Source of the DNA: Sisyra terminalis
Lineage: Eukaryota; Arthropoda; Insecta; Neuroptera; Sisyridae
Direction of reading: 5' to 3'
DNA length: 64,000 nt
Assembly: GCA_958496175.1 (NCBI GenBank)
Contig: OY292275.1
Span: forward strand, 8,618,001 to 8,682,000
The translations under genes and the position numbers were made by a program. Positions within the stretch are counted from its first letter, which is position 1. The number at the start of each line of letters is the position of its first letter. Positions 39,501 through 48,066 of the stretch are shown piece by piece. The notes below the pieces were generated by a model. That model was not told the origin of the DNA. It worked only from the letters and a program-made list of their open reading frames with translations, and made no database searches.

Positions 39501-42500
39501 ATATAAGAACATCAATTTCGCGCTATAATAATATTTATTTATTTTTTATATGCAATTACTTTTTCTTTAAATTTTATTTGTATTTCATCGCATTCTTTAT
39601 CCAATTCTAAAAGTGGAAAAGAAAAACCTTTTCTTCTTTCCACTCAATATATATTTTATGTTTGTAGTGTAAAAAGCTCGAAATGTAATTTTCGAGCATG
39701 ACGCAAAAATAAAAAAAGCTATCATCGCACACCCAATGCAGATCCCCGATGAGTATAAACGAGCTCCGAAACCAATTTAATACAACAATTTCGAAACATT
39801 TACAAGGAGTGAAGTTAACTTTTTACGGGAACGTTTTAAATATCGTGTCGCACGCAGATATATACACTTGAAGCCAAAATGAACAAGATTAAAAATTTAC
39901 AGCCTTTTTATATTGTCTTGGTGAGCTTTACAGTCATAATTTTATTAGGTCTAGATAATGTGGTGTTTTCAAGTGAAGAAGGTATCTGTTTAATATTTGA
40001 ACGAAGAAAAAATGGGGTAACAAAGTTATTGCTTCGGCACAAAAAAAAAACGAAATAAGCAAATACAGCCGAAAACTATAAAAATGCTAGAGTGAATATT
40101 TTCGTCTCTTTTTTGACCTAAATCTATATTTTATTTTTTTCCCTGACATGACAAAAATGGAATATATATTCAAGAATTTCATTATCTGTCTTGAGTGAAA
40201 TTTTCTTTCTTTACACCCAACTGTGCACATTTGCCACAGACAATGATCCTTATTTATCGTGATCTTAAGCTTAATTTGTATTTAAAACGCAATATGAATT
40301 TTTCGTGGTATATATATATCGAATGCCAAGCTGACCGTGAATTTTTCCTTTAAACATCCCTAACCCGTTCCATTTGGCGTGGTAGGTAGGTATACTCTTT
40401 ATTTATGAACTCATTTCCATCTATATTAGCCAAACGCTCCACATCCCATTACAAATTGATTATGTTGAACATTTCCTCGAGCATCTAAATATTATTGTAC
40501 CCAACATTGCGTGTGCTGCTAAATATTTATAACACATCCCTCGCTTTGCTAGAAACTAATCATCCAATTCAAAACTCAATTGCACCCATTTTAAGCACTT
40601 CTCTCAAGTCTCGAGACTTGACCGAACGTACAATGAATAAAATATTTTAAAAAAAAAATCTCAAAATACGTTTACATTATTTGCAAAATGTTTCCTTGCC
40701 TGAACCACTTACGATCGATAATCCGTTCCGTTAAACAGATAGCAAAGTTCAACGACTGAAAATTGTGCGTAATTATCTGCTATTTTCGTAACAATAAAAC
40801 AATAAATCCGCTAGTTCTATTAATTGCAAGGATGAGTACGGGGACATGCAAAAACGTTTTTCATTGGAATGGGATGTAATTAAATAATTAATCCACTGCG
40901 GATGAAACTAGTCCCACTGTACGTTCAAATTTAAATCGTGATATCGGGTTTTAAAGTATGATAAGAGTATTAAATGGTTTATGAAGAAAAACGTGCAATA
41001 AAGCCTTTAACATAGAGTTTTTATACTTCAAACCCTTTAAAGTATGAAATAGTATCCAATTTTCCATTGCAAACTTTTAAGTCTTTCAAAGTAAAAATTG
41101 GCTAAAATTTTATAAAAGAATTTAATTTATGACTTTTAACTCCTTAAAAATGTTCTTTGTTTAAAAGTTTTTTTTTTTATAATAAACACAAAAGTCGCAA
41201 GACAAAGGTAGGAAGAAATAAATTTCAACATGCCGTAGGCTTTCGACTTGTTTGTTTCCAAATATTCTTAATTTCAGTGAATAAAACTTTTCCTTTGATG
41301 AAAAAAAAGTTTAAAGAAAAGGATAAATTAAGAAGATGTAACTTTTGTCGGTAAAATTAAATGTAAATTCGATCCTTTTTTTAAAGGTAGTTAGATCAGT
41401 ACTAATCTACCAATAGAATCGAATCTATTTAGAGAGCTTTTTTTTCTTTTTTTGTATATAGAATGCGGAATATAAAGTTTGTAGTCGATTTGGGTTTTAT
41501 GGTGGGAAAGTATAATAACTGTAAATAAGTATGGGAAAGCTTTGCTTATCTGACATAAATCATACGTAAATGTCGGATGTTGACCCAACTAAACTTTAGA
41601 TAAGTGTGAAATCTGAATTGTAGGGAAATGTTAAGAACAGCCTTTTGAAATATATAGCAATTTTACCTAAATATCAATATTCTAACACTATAACTTTCGC
41701 AATACTTTTTGAAAGAAAATTTTTTTACGTTTTTCTCAAAAGTAACTCCAAGAATAATAAAAATTTCAAATTATTTATTGTTAATTTCAATGAAATTTGT
41801 AATAAGTTGTAATACAAATCAATAAAACAGTTCAAAAATTTGTATTTAATTTCCATCGATTTTTCGTAAAACAATATCTTAATATTTTTTTATAATCCTT
41901 ATAAAGAAATAAATCATCCAGTCGACTGAATTTGTTTTTTCTTCAACAAAATATTTTTTACCAAACTTTTGAATTTTTGCAAAAAAAAAAAATAATTTTA
42001 AGGACACTTAAAACAACCACTGCAATAAGGAAAGGATTTTTTTTTTGAAAACTAAGGAAGTCGTTGAAAATTAATTATTGTCAAAAAGAAAATAATACAT
42101 AAGGAATGCATGGAACTAAGATGGTATCCACTAAAGTTAAAGGACATAATCTTATTTACTGTTAATTTCAAACGGATTTTTATTGTAGCCTATAAATCAA
42201 TAAAACAGTTCAAAATTTTGTATTTAATTTCCATCTATTTTTCATAAAACAATGTCTTTATATTTTTTTATAATCTTCAAAAGGAAATAAATCATCCAGT
42301 CGACTGAATGTTTTTTCTTCTACAAAATATTTTTTACTAAACTTTTGAATTTATCGCAAAAAAAAATCATTTGATTTTTAAGTACACTTAAACAACCACT
42401 GCAATAAGGAGAGGATTTTTTTTTGAAAACTAAGGAAGTCGTTGAAAATTAATTATTGTCAAAAAGAAAATAATACATAAGAAATACATGGAACCAAGAT

Positions 42501-45500
42501 GGTATCCACTAAAGTTTAAGGACATAATCTTCAAAATATTAGTGCCATGAATACACTATCTTCTGTGATAAGAACATGCTGATAACAAACATCAAGTAAA
42601 GTTACCTCCATAAACTATTAATTATATAAAGTTTTTGAATTTCCCGCCGTTTTCTAACAAATTAAACCCTACAGTGACAACTAGATCCTTATTACAGTTT
42701 TACTAGTTGGAGCTTTATGGTACTATGCTTTCTTATAACAATGACATACTAGTACTTGACTCAACTTGATATCTTTTTACAAAACTACAACAAAGTTTTA
42801 TGTTTGAGAAATTTCAACGATACATTTTTATTAAATTTAAATGTTTACCTCTTCAGCATATGCAAGAAGATACGAAAAATATTTGTTTCTATTTAATTTT
42901 CTACTATGTCAAATTTAAATTGAGCTTTTCCTTACAAACCGAAGCATTTAATAAAAATATTTTGACTAATATAAATGTTCAAATCCCGTGAGCTTTTCCG
43001 GTTTGAATTTAAAAAGAACAATGAGGGTATCAAACAAAAATATTTATGAAAAATTTAAAAGTTGTTATATAATACCAAACAAATCTACCTTGGGTTCCTT
43101 CATTTGGTTTTGTGTATTTTAAATTTACATTTAGCACTTACCTATAGTAATTAGCTTCTAGGTCAAGTTCGTTTTTTACATATCCTTAAATTTCCACATT
43201 TTTTTAATAAAAGGTTTCACAGTAAATTTTATATAAATTAATGAGCGTTATTTGATAGAAATAAGCGGTACTTGAAGATTTTTAACGTATTGTTGTACTA
43301 GAAATATTTAAGATCACACAAAAAAGTAATTTTAGGAACACATTGGTGAAAAATTACTATTATATACGTTCATATTGATCTTCTCAATATGCATTTTATA
43401 AAGTAGTGACAAATCAATGAATACTCGACATCAAAGAAATTTGATGATCATTTGTTACTTGCATTTGTGAATATATACTTATACCTCTTTTCCATTCCTA
43501 ATGGAAAACAACGCTTTCAAATAGAGTACCTTGAAAAGAAGCTTTCTAATGGAAAATAAAGAATCTCATTGCTATTTGAAAGAATATATTTCACCAAAAG
43601 TATAAGTCGTTTGAATTTTATATTATCTACTATATCAAGAATTTGAACATTGACTTCATTTCAGTATTTTCTTTAACACTCAAAAACAATTCTTTTGGAA
43701 TCATCAAAAATAATTAAATAATAAAAAAAAGTATAATCATTACATTGTGGGCAATAAGGATGAAGCTTCTTGTGGAATATTATTTATTTTATTGCCAACG
43801 TTTCGTCAGTCATTTATGACTTCTTCAGGGTTCAAAATTTAAAAATTACTCCACAAATGTCATAAAACTAAACTGTTAAATGACCCAACTGATAGAACAA
43901 CAGGTCATAATTATATAAATTATTATAACATGTGTGTTTGTGTTTTTTCAATAATGTTTTTGAAAAATTTAATATTTATTAACACTAAATTGTGTTTTTG
44001 GCTTGTTGTTCTACCAGTTGGGTCATTTTACAACTTATTTTTATGACATTTGTGGAGTAATTTTTAAATTTTGAGCCCTGAAGAAGTCAGGAATGACTGA
44101 CGAAACGTTGGCGAAAAAATAAATAAAATTCCACAAGAAGCTTCATCCTTATTGCCCACAATTTAATTATTATATTTAAAAAGACAAGGACTTAAACAAC
44201 ATAGTTAAAAAAAAGGTACAAATAAAGTTTTTAGTTATTTATTGGTTGTATTTTGGTATTTCGATACATGAAAAAAAAAACTTCTATTAACTTATAAAGT
44301 ACCGAAATCCTGTAAAATATATGTGACATGTTTAGAAGTTCAAGTAAAATGTTGAAAAAATATTGTAATTATTTTAATTTGTTCTTAACTCTCCTTTTTA
44401 ATCTTGTTAGCTCTAACTGAGAAAAACTTTGAGAAAATAAATCAAATAGATATTTTATCATAGGCAAAAAACAAATAAACTATAGTATAAATACGTTTAT
44501 ATATGTATATATTTATTCGTATGAATAAATCATTTTGAAAATACATCTGTATATAAAAGAACTAATTTACTAATACAATAAAAATTAAATGATTAAAAGG
44601 AAAAACTACCCGGAAATATTTCATTCTTGAACTTTAAAAGTGAGATAGTACGACAATTTTTACAGAAGTAAAATGCATTTATTATATAACACATAATGTT
44701 TGACTTCGCTTTAAAAGTAATAACTCTCGAGTATTCACTCCAATAAATTTTATCTGGCATTCGTTCTTCTCGTATAATATTCAATTTCCTGCTATATCTT
44801 ACCGTGAAGTATTTCACAAAAATTCTTCCATCAAAAATTGACAAACATATCAAAATCAACCAAGTACATAATAAATTTTATGTGAATAAACAAGAAAAAT
44901 CTCTGTACATTTCATGATATGCATTTATGCAGGTTTGGATGTGATGAAACTTAGAAACGTTAAATTTGGCTTTTGGCAACCATCGTTGATCCTTAACTAT
45001 GTTCTTCAAATTTTAGTGATCTACCATATTCCTCTTTTTATTTTTTATTTTTTTTTTTGTTGTGGAGCTTTCCAGTTTCCCTTTTAAAAAATCAAGCATT
45101 TTTTTAACTTTGTGTTTTATTACAGGAATTATGGTTTGGAGTGAGGTGTAACAACAAATTCTCTCCACTAACACAAATTCAAGCTGGTGTTTCTCAAGGT
45201 AGCATATTGGGGCCAGTACTATACTGTATTTACACCGCAGATATTCCTACACGTCCTAAGACCATATTAACAACCTATGCTGATGACACAGCAATCCTTT
45301 CCTCGGATCCCAATCCCCTTCAATCAACAAAAAATTTGCAACAGCACCTTGACCTTTACAGTATGGAGCCAAAAATGGAAAATAAAAATAGACAAAGAAA
45401 AATATCTAAATGTCACATTCACCCTCAATAAAAAAATTTGCCCACAATCATACTTCGAAAACGAAATCTTAAAAAAATCAACAGAAATTCGATATCTAGG

Positions 45501-47532
45501 GTTCTACTTGGATAGCCATCTCACTTGGAATCCACACACCAGACTGAAAAGACAGGAACTTAACAGACGTTATGGACTTTTATGGGAACTACTAGGACCC
45601 AAATCTACAATTAGTATGCACAATAAACTGACTTTATACAAAGCAATATTACGACCTATCTGGACGTACGGAGCAGAACTGTGGGGTTTCGCTAAACCTT
45701 CCAATATACAACGAATCCAATCCTTTCAATCCAAATGTCTCCGAAGAATCCCCAACGCTCCCTATTGTGTTCAAAATGAATTAATTCATAGAGACCTAAG
45801 TATTCCCTATGTGGCTAAATTTGTATCACATACATTTCAAAAATTTCATGAAAAATTACATTACCATACAAACTAAGAAGTGCAAACGTTAGCATCATTA
45901 CAACACCCAAAAAACCCTCCACGTCGATTGAAAAGGCGATGGCCATAAGATCATCTTATTAATTCATAGAGAGTTCCAATAATGGTTGGTGCCTCTCATC
46001 AAGTCCTCAAACCTGGTGGCTTTGACTTGAAATTCTTTTCGAGTTAATTTTTGCTTATTGTCATCACTTTTGCTTATTGTATGTTTATAAATTGTATAGA
46101 TTGCAAATTTAGCTTTTATAATAAATAAAAATAAAAAAAATTATAGGAATTGAACCCAAACGGTTCCTAGCCTAAAATATTATAACTCTTAAATTAATCT
46201 AGAGATAATATCTAGTTGACCAATGTCAACCAGAGAAGAGGAACTAAATATACATAAGAATTAAAATCAAAATAAATTAAATCATAAAAAGTACGTTAGT
46301 AGAACATATACACTTAATGCTATGTTAGTTGATGCTATTAGTTAATGCTATGAATCTTTTTTTTTCTGAGGAAAATTAATCTTGTCCCTACATCGATAAT
46401 TGTTCTTTCTTCGTTGGCTCTAAGTAAAACCTCACATGATATTCAATTTTTTTCCGTTTCAAACAACGCCATGTGATTATCGTTGATTTTTTAAAAGATT
46501 AAAACTCATTAATTTGAACCATTTGACATGTAACGTTAAATATATAAATCTTTATATGATTCCAGTACTTAAATTAGAGGTAATAAAAAATCTAAACTTT
46601 TTTCTACGATATCAAATAAAGATTGCACTTGACTTCATATATTGCCCATAAAATTTATGTCCTTATTTTAAAAAGGTATTAAAATATGCTAGTCGATAAA
46701 ATTACGATTCAATTGTACCAAGTTTGTAAGAATATTTATTAAAAATTTGAAATTTTCCAGACCTACCATATTTCTATAAAACTTTCAATAAGTATTGTAA
46801 TTTGAACGTATCGCAAAAAAAATATTTCATTGTGATTTCAAATCAATAGTAAAATTATAAACATTTTCTTGTTTCATACTAAATTGTTTTTCATTTTATT
46901 CCGTAATTCAATTCAGAGATATCATGAATTTTTTGTTGAAATGTAATAATGGACAAAACGATACGAGACACCAGGGATTCGAGAAAATAGCCAAAGAAAA
47001 AAAAAACACATAAAAAATACAGGAGGCGGATCGTTGTACTCATCGCTAATGTAATGTGGTAAACTTCAATACGCTTTTTGGAACAACTTTTGCAGAAAAA
47101 CGTCGCTGAACACGAAGGAAATGGAACAAAACATTCAATGTGTATTCGCAATTGTATTAAAGTGAATATTGGGTAAAATTTATCTGTTCTCAATTTTTTT
47201 ATGGAAGAAGAATTTTTTATTTCACATCATGTTCAATGAAATTAAATAAGAATAAAAGCGCCGTGGAGTTTAACATGAAAATATCAGGAGGGTAGTTTAT
47301 TTTTTTTTAGAGACTTCCCGTTCAATGTGGATGCACAACTGCATGTAGTTGGGCTGATAAGAAGTAGCAGTTTATATTTAATGCAATGTAAACAACATAA
47401 AATGGCTATTGAGAAAGAGGGTGCTTCAGAATATCAGGGTAGACAAACATTGTGCTAAGAATACTTACAGTATGTGTCAGTTGTGAGCCGGTCGATTGTG
47501 TCCTGCTTTAGCTTCGAGTTCTTCTTGCCCAT
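11558..47532 (-). CDS. Frq: Frequenin / neuronal calcium sensor 1, complete spliced gene
   Basis: Seven coding exons on the - strand join in frame: 47532-47469, 35948-35924, 14446-14398, 14094-14005, 13937-13859, 13282-13194 and 11725-11558. They give exactly 187 residues with a TGA stop. The product begins MGKKNSK, an N-myristoylation signal. It has the degenerate CPNG-containing EF1 (near 38-41) and canonical EF loops at 73-84 ([12 protein letters not shown]), 109-120 ([12 protein letters not shown]) and 156-167 ([12 protein letters not shown]), ending in QALSLGGE. The family is a membrane-linked Ca2+ sensor that tunes neurotransmitter release and synapse growth, partly through Ric8a and PI4-kinase partners. 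Every junction has GT/AG ends and matching phase, so it looks functional. Introns total about 35 kb and hold many transposon relics. Insects may have one or two frequenin genes; which this is cannot be told. Confidence 0.95.
13194..13282 (-). CDS. Frq: Frequenin coding exon 6
   Basis: Completes Trp103 and encodes residues 104-132 ([18 protein letters not shown]... to YQMV), all of EF3. The acceptor is TTCCAG and the donor GTACGT. Confidence 0.95.
13859..13937 (-). CDS. Frq: Frequenin coding exon 5
   Basis: Encodes residues 77-102, [20 protein letters not shown]... to KLH, plus the first base of Trp103. The acceptor is TTTTAG and the donor GTAAGT. It completes EF2. Confidence 0.94.
14005..14094 (-). 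CDS. Frq: Frequenin coding exon 4
   Basis: A 90-nt phase-0 exon for residues 47-76, [10 protein letters not shown]... to DENN, the first third of the EF2 loop. The donor GTACGA is non-consensus after position 4. The next intron is only 67 bp (13938-14004). Confidence 0.93.
14398..14446 (-). CDS. Frq: Frequenin coding exon 3
   Basis: A 49-nt exon that completes Trp30 and encodes [16 protein letters not shown] (31-46), the degenerate first EF-hand with its CPNG signature. The acceptor is ACAG and the donor is GTTCGT, a weaker donor than the others. Confidence 0.93.
15290..15600 (+). pseudogene. Degenerate non-LTR reverse transcriptase fragment
   Basis: Broken + strand frames give SAWKTTHIV near 15351, a YRPISL-type block (CCGACCTATTAGCTTG at 15417-15432), and [20 protein letters not shown] near 15507-15566. 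These are the conserved order of blocks at the N-terminal half of a Jockey-type RT. Stops and frameshifts are frequent; no palm motif survives. Confidence 0.65.
18011..18219. mobile_element. Small inverted-repeat element (MITE-like)
   Basis: Arms at 18011-18054 and 18176-18219 are inverted copies (about 44 bp, roughly 80-85% matched by eye) sharing AATTGAAG, GTTTGCTGC and AAAAGG blocks, around a 120-bp centre. No clear target duplication was found. Confidence 0.55.
18449..18544. repeat. TA microsatellite inside a perfect palindrome
   Basis: Arms AATTGTTTTAATGAC at 18471-18485 and their exact complement at 18530-18544 flank a long (AT)n run. A smaller palindrome CAATATAT...ATATTG lies just before it. 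It should extrude as a cruciform or form a long hairpin. Confidence 0.8.
18667..18700 (-). ncRNA. Weak hammerhead-like motif (degenerate)
   Basis: The - strand reads CTAATAAA, then a stem GTAGAC/GTATAC around a short loop, then GAAACGTTG. It is related to the motif at 28532. The core departs from CTGANGA, so it is probably inactive. Confidence 0.25.
19552..19762 (-). pseudogene. 5'-truncated 3' end of a Jockey-like element
   Basis: Read on the - strand from 19762 it matches the C-terminal end and 3'UTR of the copy at 45.9 kb: GAAAAGGCGATGGCC, then GGTGCCTCTCA and CCTCAAACCTGGTGGC in the same order and spacing. It ends near an A-rich tail. Such 5'-truncated fragments are typical of target-primed reverse transcription. 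Confidence 0.75.
20690..21584 (+). mobile_element. Relic DNA transposon carrying a pogo-like transposase tail
   Basis: The left end GAACACGGGGCGGAATGGG and the inverted right end GAACCTAGTGCGGAACGGG are imperfect terminal repeats. Several internal AATGGGAAAT blocks occur in both orientations. The only coding remnant is at 21177-21326. Boundaries are approximate. Confidence 0.5.
21177..21326 (+). pseudogene. Zinc-finger tail of a pogo/jerky-like transposase
   Basis: An open frame reads [17 protein letters not shown] then [20 protein letters not shown] before a stop. The ICxxC...CxxC-K/R-WAHxxC spacing is the PHD-like finger often found at the C-terminus of insect pogo-class DDE transposases. 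One expected first-pair cysteine is Tyr. The catalytic domain is missing. Confidence 0.6.
21775..22189. mobile_element. Short element with inverted ends (GGTTGCCAACA...)
   Basis: The left end GGGTTGCCAACATAGGTATT and the inverted right end GGTTGACAACATTACTGACCC match in blocks GGTTG, CAACAT and TGACCC. About 415 bp, no coding capacity, no convincing target duplication. Confidence 0.45.
24368..26184. mobile_element. Non-autonomous hAT element, copy 1, internally rearranged
   Basis: Ends CAAAGGCGTGCA and TGCATGCTACTA (degenerate CAGTGGCGTGCA / TGCACGCCACTG) are flanked by CCATATAC (24360-24367) and CCATATAT (26185-26192), an 8-bp target duplication with one difference, as expected for hAT. It resembles copy 2 at 48.07 kb. 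A second intact element end, GCACGCCACTG, lies inside at about 25843-25853, followed by about 150 bp in inverted orientation (25870-26025) and then a second copy of the right end, so it is composite. No transposase is encoded. Confidence 0.8.
25075..25680. repeat. Large inverted repeat inside the hAT element
   Basis: About 25085-25275 and about 25465-25660 are inverted copies (shared blocks include AATTAATTAAT, CAACATACAATAACAAAAATG and TTTGTGACAAAATAGTTT, allowing gaps). The same arrangement recurs in copy 2 (about 48.85-49.56 kb), so it belongs to the element family. Confidence 0.65.
28229..28265 (+). ncRNA. Hammerhead-like motif A
   Basis: CTGAAGAA (28229-28236), stem GTTGG (28237-28241) paired with CCAAC (28251-28255), then GAAAC (28256-28260) and GTTGAG. 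The order matches the hammerhead core CUGANGA-stem II-GAAA except for one extra A before the stem. Sequence 30-60 bp downstream matches the arms of the palindrome at 58.9 kb. Confidence 0.5.
28532..28565 (-). ncRNA. Weak hammerhead-like motif (degenerate)
   Basis: The - strand has a CTTATAA core, stem GTATAC around a loop, then CGAAACGTTGC. It is close to the copy at 18.67 kb. The core is altered, so activity is doubtful. Confidence 0.25.
29541..29618. repeat. Cluster of perfect hairpins
   Basis: TTATAGTAACCA (29571-29582) and its complement (29584-29595) are separated by one base. AAGGGGTGGTTA (29594-29605) and its complement (29607-29618) are separated by one base. A further GTAACCAGTGGTTAC palindrome sits at 29543-29557. 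Three near-perfect hairpins lie in under 80 bp. Confidence 0.8.
31863..32058. repeat. Tandem duplication, two ~98-bp units
   Basis: 31863-31960 and about 31961-32058 share ATGTTTAAAAAGCTTTA, CGAGGCTAGTAATAC and CTACGAATTTGAAT in the same order, with about 90% identity by eye. Confidence 0.75.
32659..33265. repeat. Direct duplication, copy 1 (interrupted)
   Basis: Matches 34942-35312: CATCCCAAT(C/T)CATTGATGACA at the start, AATATTTGAATACTAAG, ACATAATCGGAAGTGAA, and a tail ending near ACATAGATTAATTAAA. Copy 1 is interrupted by a 244-bp insert at 32688-32931. Confidence 0.75.
32688..32931. mobile_element. 244-bp MITE-like insertion with G/C-run ends
   Basis: The left end CAATGGCGGATTGGGGG and the inverted right end CAAGGGCAAATTAAGG with a C run are loosely complementary. 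The insert is absent from the paired duplicate at 34.96 kb, which preserves an uninterrupted site. No clean target duplication can be assigned. Confidence 0.6.
33565..33774 (+). other. Coding-like open frame, function unknown
   Basis: An open frame from just after a stop at 33562 to TAA at 33774 reads [12 protein letters not shown]... and ends [16 protein letters not shown], lysine-rich, with no ATG at its 5' side. AATAAA follows 30 bp or so later. It could be a terminal exon or a fragment of a retrocopy or transposon. I do not recognise it. Confidence 0.25.
34942..35312. repeat. Direct duplication, copy 2
   Basis: Partner of 32659-33265 without the 244-bp insertion. A further short match (CTAACTAAACTTGAGATATTTG) near 32438 and 34427 suggests the original duplication was longer. 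Confidence 0.75.
35924..35948 (-). CDS. Frq: Frequenin coding exon 2, a 25-nt microexon
   Basis: Completes Phe22, encodes TEKEIRQ (23-29) and gives two bases of Trp30. The acceptor TTTCAG precedes it and the donor GTAAGT follows. Skipping it would shift the frame (25 is not a multiple of 3), so it is obligatory for the known protein. Confidence 0.93.
37388..37580 (+). repeat. Dispersed repeat, copy 1
   Basis: An inverted match lies at 55311-55489: TAGCCAATGG, CATTTGTTTTGATTGTTGAAA, ACGTATAC and AACGTTTTGTGCACTGATATC occur in the same order. The TACGTATACGAATACGTATA stretch is itself palindromic. Element type unknown. Confidence 0.65.
38420..38548 (+). pseudogene. hAT transposase C-terminal dimerisation remnant
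   Basis: One frame reads [17 protein letters not shown], a stop, then [17 protein letters not shown]. SNAxVERxFSxM...WTDxRNxLSVE is the signature of the hAT C-terminal dimerisation domain found in ZBED/ZMYM-like transposases. One in-frame stop and the lack of other domains show that it is dead. Confidence 0.7.
39754..39759 (+). promoter_or_regulatory. Possible TATA box for the 39.88-kb exon
   Basis: TATAAA 120 bp upstream of the candidate ATG, in a locally more GC-rich stretch (39.70-39.90 kb). No strong initiator follows at the usual distance. Confidence 0.3.
39879..39981 (+). CDS. Candidate first coding exon with a signal peptide
   Basis: ATG in a good context (GCCAAAATGA) opens [20 protein letters not shown] followed by [15 protein letters not shown], a short basic N-region, a 15-20 residue hydrophobic core, and polar residues. 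A splice donor GTATCT at 39982 gives phase 1, common for introns just after signal peptides; GTGAGC at 39921 is an alternative. Without splicing the frame stops after 59 codons. It lies antisense within a frequenin intron. No partner exon was found, and I do not recognise the protein. Confidence 0.35.
41771..42530. repeat. Tandem duplication, two ~380-bp units
   Basis: 41771-42151 and 42152-42530 match over their length: CAATAAAACAGTTCAAAA, AATCATCCAGTCGACTGAAT, ACAACCACTGCAATAAGGA and AAGATGGTATCCACTAAAGTT occur in the same order. Differences are mostly in homopolymers. Confidence 0.8.
43796..43829 (-). ncRNA. Hammerhead-like motif C
   Basis: The - strand reads CTGAAGAA, GTCA pairing with TGAC, then GAAACGTTGGC. 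It is a sister copy of the motif at 44078, with a shortened stem. Confidence 0.45.
44078..44113 (+). ncRNA. Hammerhead-like motif B
   Basis: CTGAAGAA (44078-44085), stem GTCAG (44086-44090) with CTGAC (44097-44101), loop GAATGA, then GAAAC (44102-44106) and GTTGGC. The stem differs from motif A at several pairs but stays fully complementary. Confidence 0.5.
45126..46140 (+). pseudogene. 5'-truncated Jockey-like non-LTR retrotransposon
   Basis: The frame from 45126 encodes the RT palm: [20 protein letters not shown] and the catalytic YADD at 45276-45287. A frameshift near 45355 moves the reading to the frame ending at 45876 ([49 protein letters not shown]). The thumb and C-terminal region with RRLKRRWP follow, then a 3'UTR and an A-rich tail near 46120-46140. 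The 5' RT fingers, endonuclease and ORF1 are missing. It is the best-preserved Jockey copy here and the reference for the other fragments. It sits in a frequenin intron. Confidence 0.9.
47469..47532 (-). CDS. Frq: Frequenin coding exon 1
   Basis: Encodes residues 1-21 ([10 protein letters not shown]...TTDTY) plus the first base of Phe22. The donor GTAAGT follows at 47468-47463. The start is fixed by the myristoylation motif and by an in-frame stop upstream. Confidence 0.95.
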
Positions 47533-47657
47533 GTTTAGTGCAATCAAAAGGAAGCACCTCGAGAAAGTGAACAATTCATACACCCCTAAAGCTCTGCGTA
47601 CTCGTGTTAATGGCTTCCATTTGGCAAACACATTTCCACAACAATTTGATGTTGCAT
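47533..47657 (-). other. Frq: Frequenin 5'UTR part of exon 1, with upstream ORFs
   Basis: On the - strand a pyrimidine-containing tract ends in GTGTTACAG at 47658, a good acceptor. The first coding exon therefore probably extends to 47657, with a further noncoding exon upstream, not found. The leader contains several upstream ATGs, including one at its 5' end that opens a short frame ending before the real start. Confidence 0.55.
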
Positions 47658-48058
47658 CTGTAACACAAAACGAAGAAAACTCTAATTAAAAACTTAATTA
47701 AAATGGTGAAAACTCACGTATATATCAGCATTTGCCTATAATTTATTAGTTTTGTTCTACTGTTAGTATAAGGAATTATTGTAGTTGTTAAATTTTTAGA
47801 AGATTCGACAGAAATATCAATTCTGATTATCCTCAAAACCATTTAAAATAAAAATATTTTCGGTTTTTATATACGTATGACTCATACTTTAATGCAGCTG
47901 AAGCCTAAATTTTAAGATCGACGCCATATTTCTTTTATGTTTTATTCTCGCCGAGAATAGCTGAAAGTGAATTAAAAATAAAACAAAAATGGGTTTTCAA
48001 AATATTTGGTATTTTCATCCACGAAAATATGGACAAGGTTCACGATCCTGTCGAGCAT
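47658..48058. other. Frequenin upstream intron, no gene seen
   Basis: Sequence directly upstream of the inferred acceptor. No promoter or noncoding exon could be recognised. Confidence 0.4.
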
Positions 48059-48066
48059 GTGCCAAC

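Larger units (their letters stand above)
43745..44166. mobile_element. Inverted-repeat element with two outward ribozyme-like motifs
   Basis: Arms of about 120 bp at 43745-43866 and 44040-44166 are inverted copies (shared blocks GGGCAATAAGGATGAAGCTT, CCAACGTTTCGTCAGTCA, GGAGTAATTTTTAAATTTTG). Each arm carries a CTGAAGAA-stem-GAAAC motif. The centre of about 170 bp is noncoding. The structure resembles the inverted LTR-like ends of Penelope-like elements (inference). Confidence 0.7.
35949..47468 (-). other. Frq: Frequenin 11.5-kb intron 1
   Basis: Separates coding exon 1 from the microexon. It contains a repeat shared with 55.4 kb, a hAT dimerisation-domain relic (38.4 kb), a candidate + strand signal-peptide exon (39.88 kb), a tandem duplication (41.8-42.5 kb), an inverted-repeat element with ribozyme-like motifs (43.7-44.2 kb) and a 5'-truncated Jockey element (45.1-46.1 kb). 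Other parts show nothing recognisable. Confidence 0.85.

Noticed and set aside
40605..40620. Perfect 16-bp palindrome CAAGTCTCGAGACTTG
   Set aside because: A single short palindrome in 64 kb, with no repeat or partner; could be chance.
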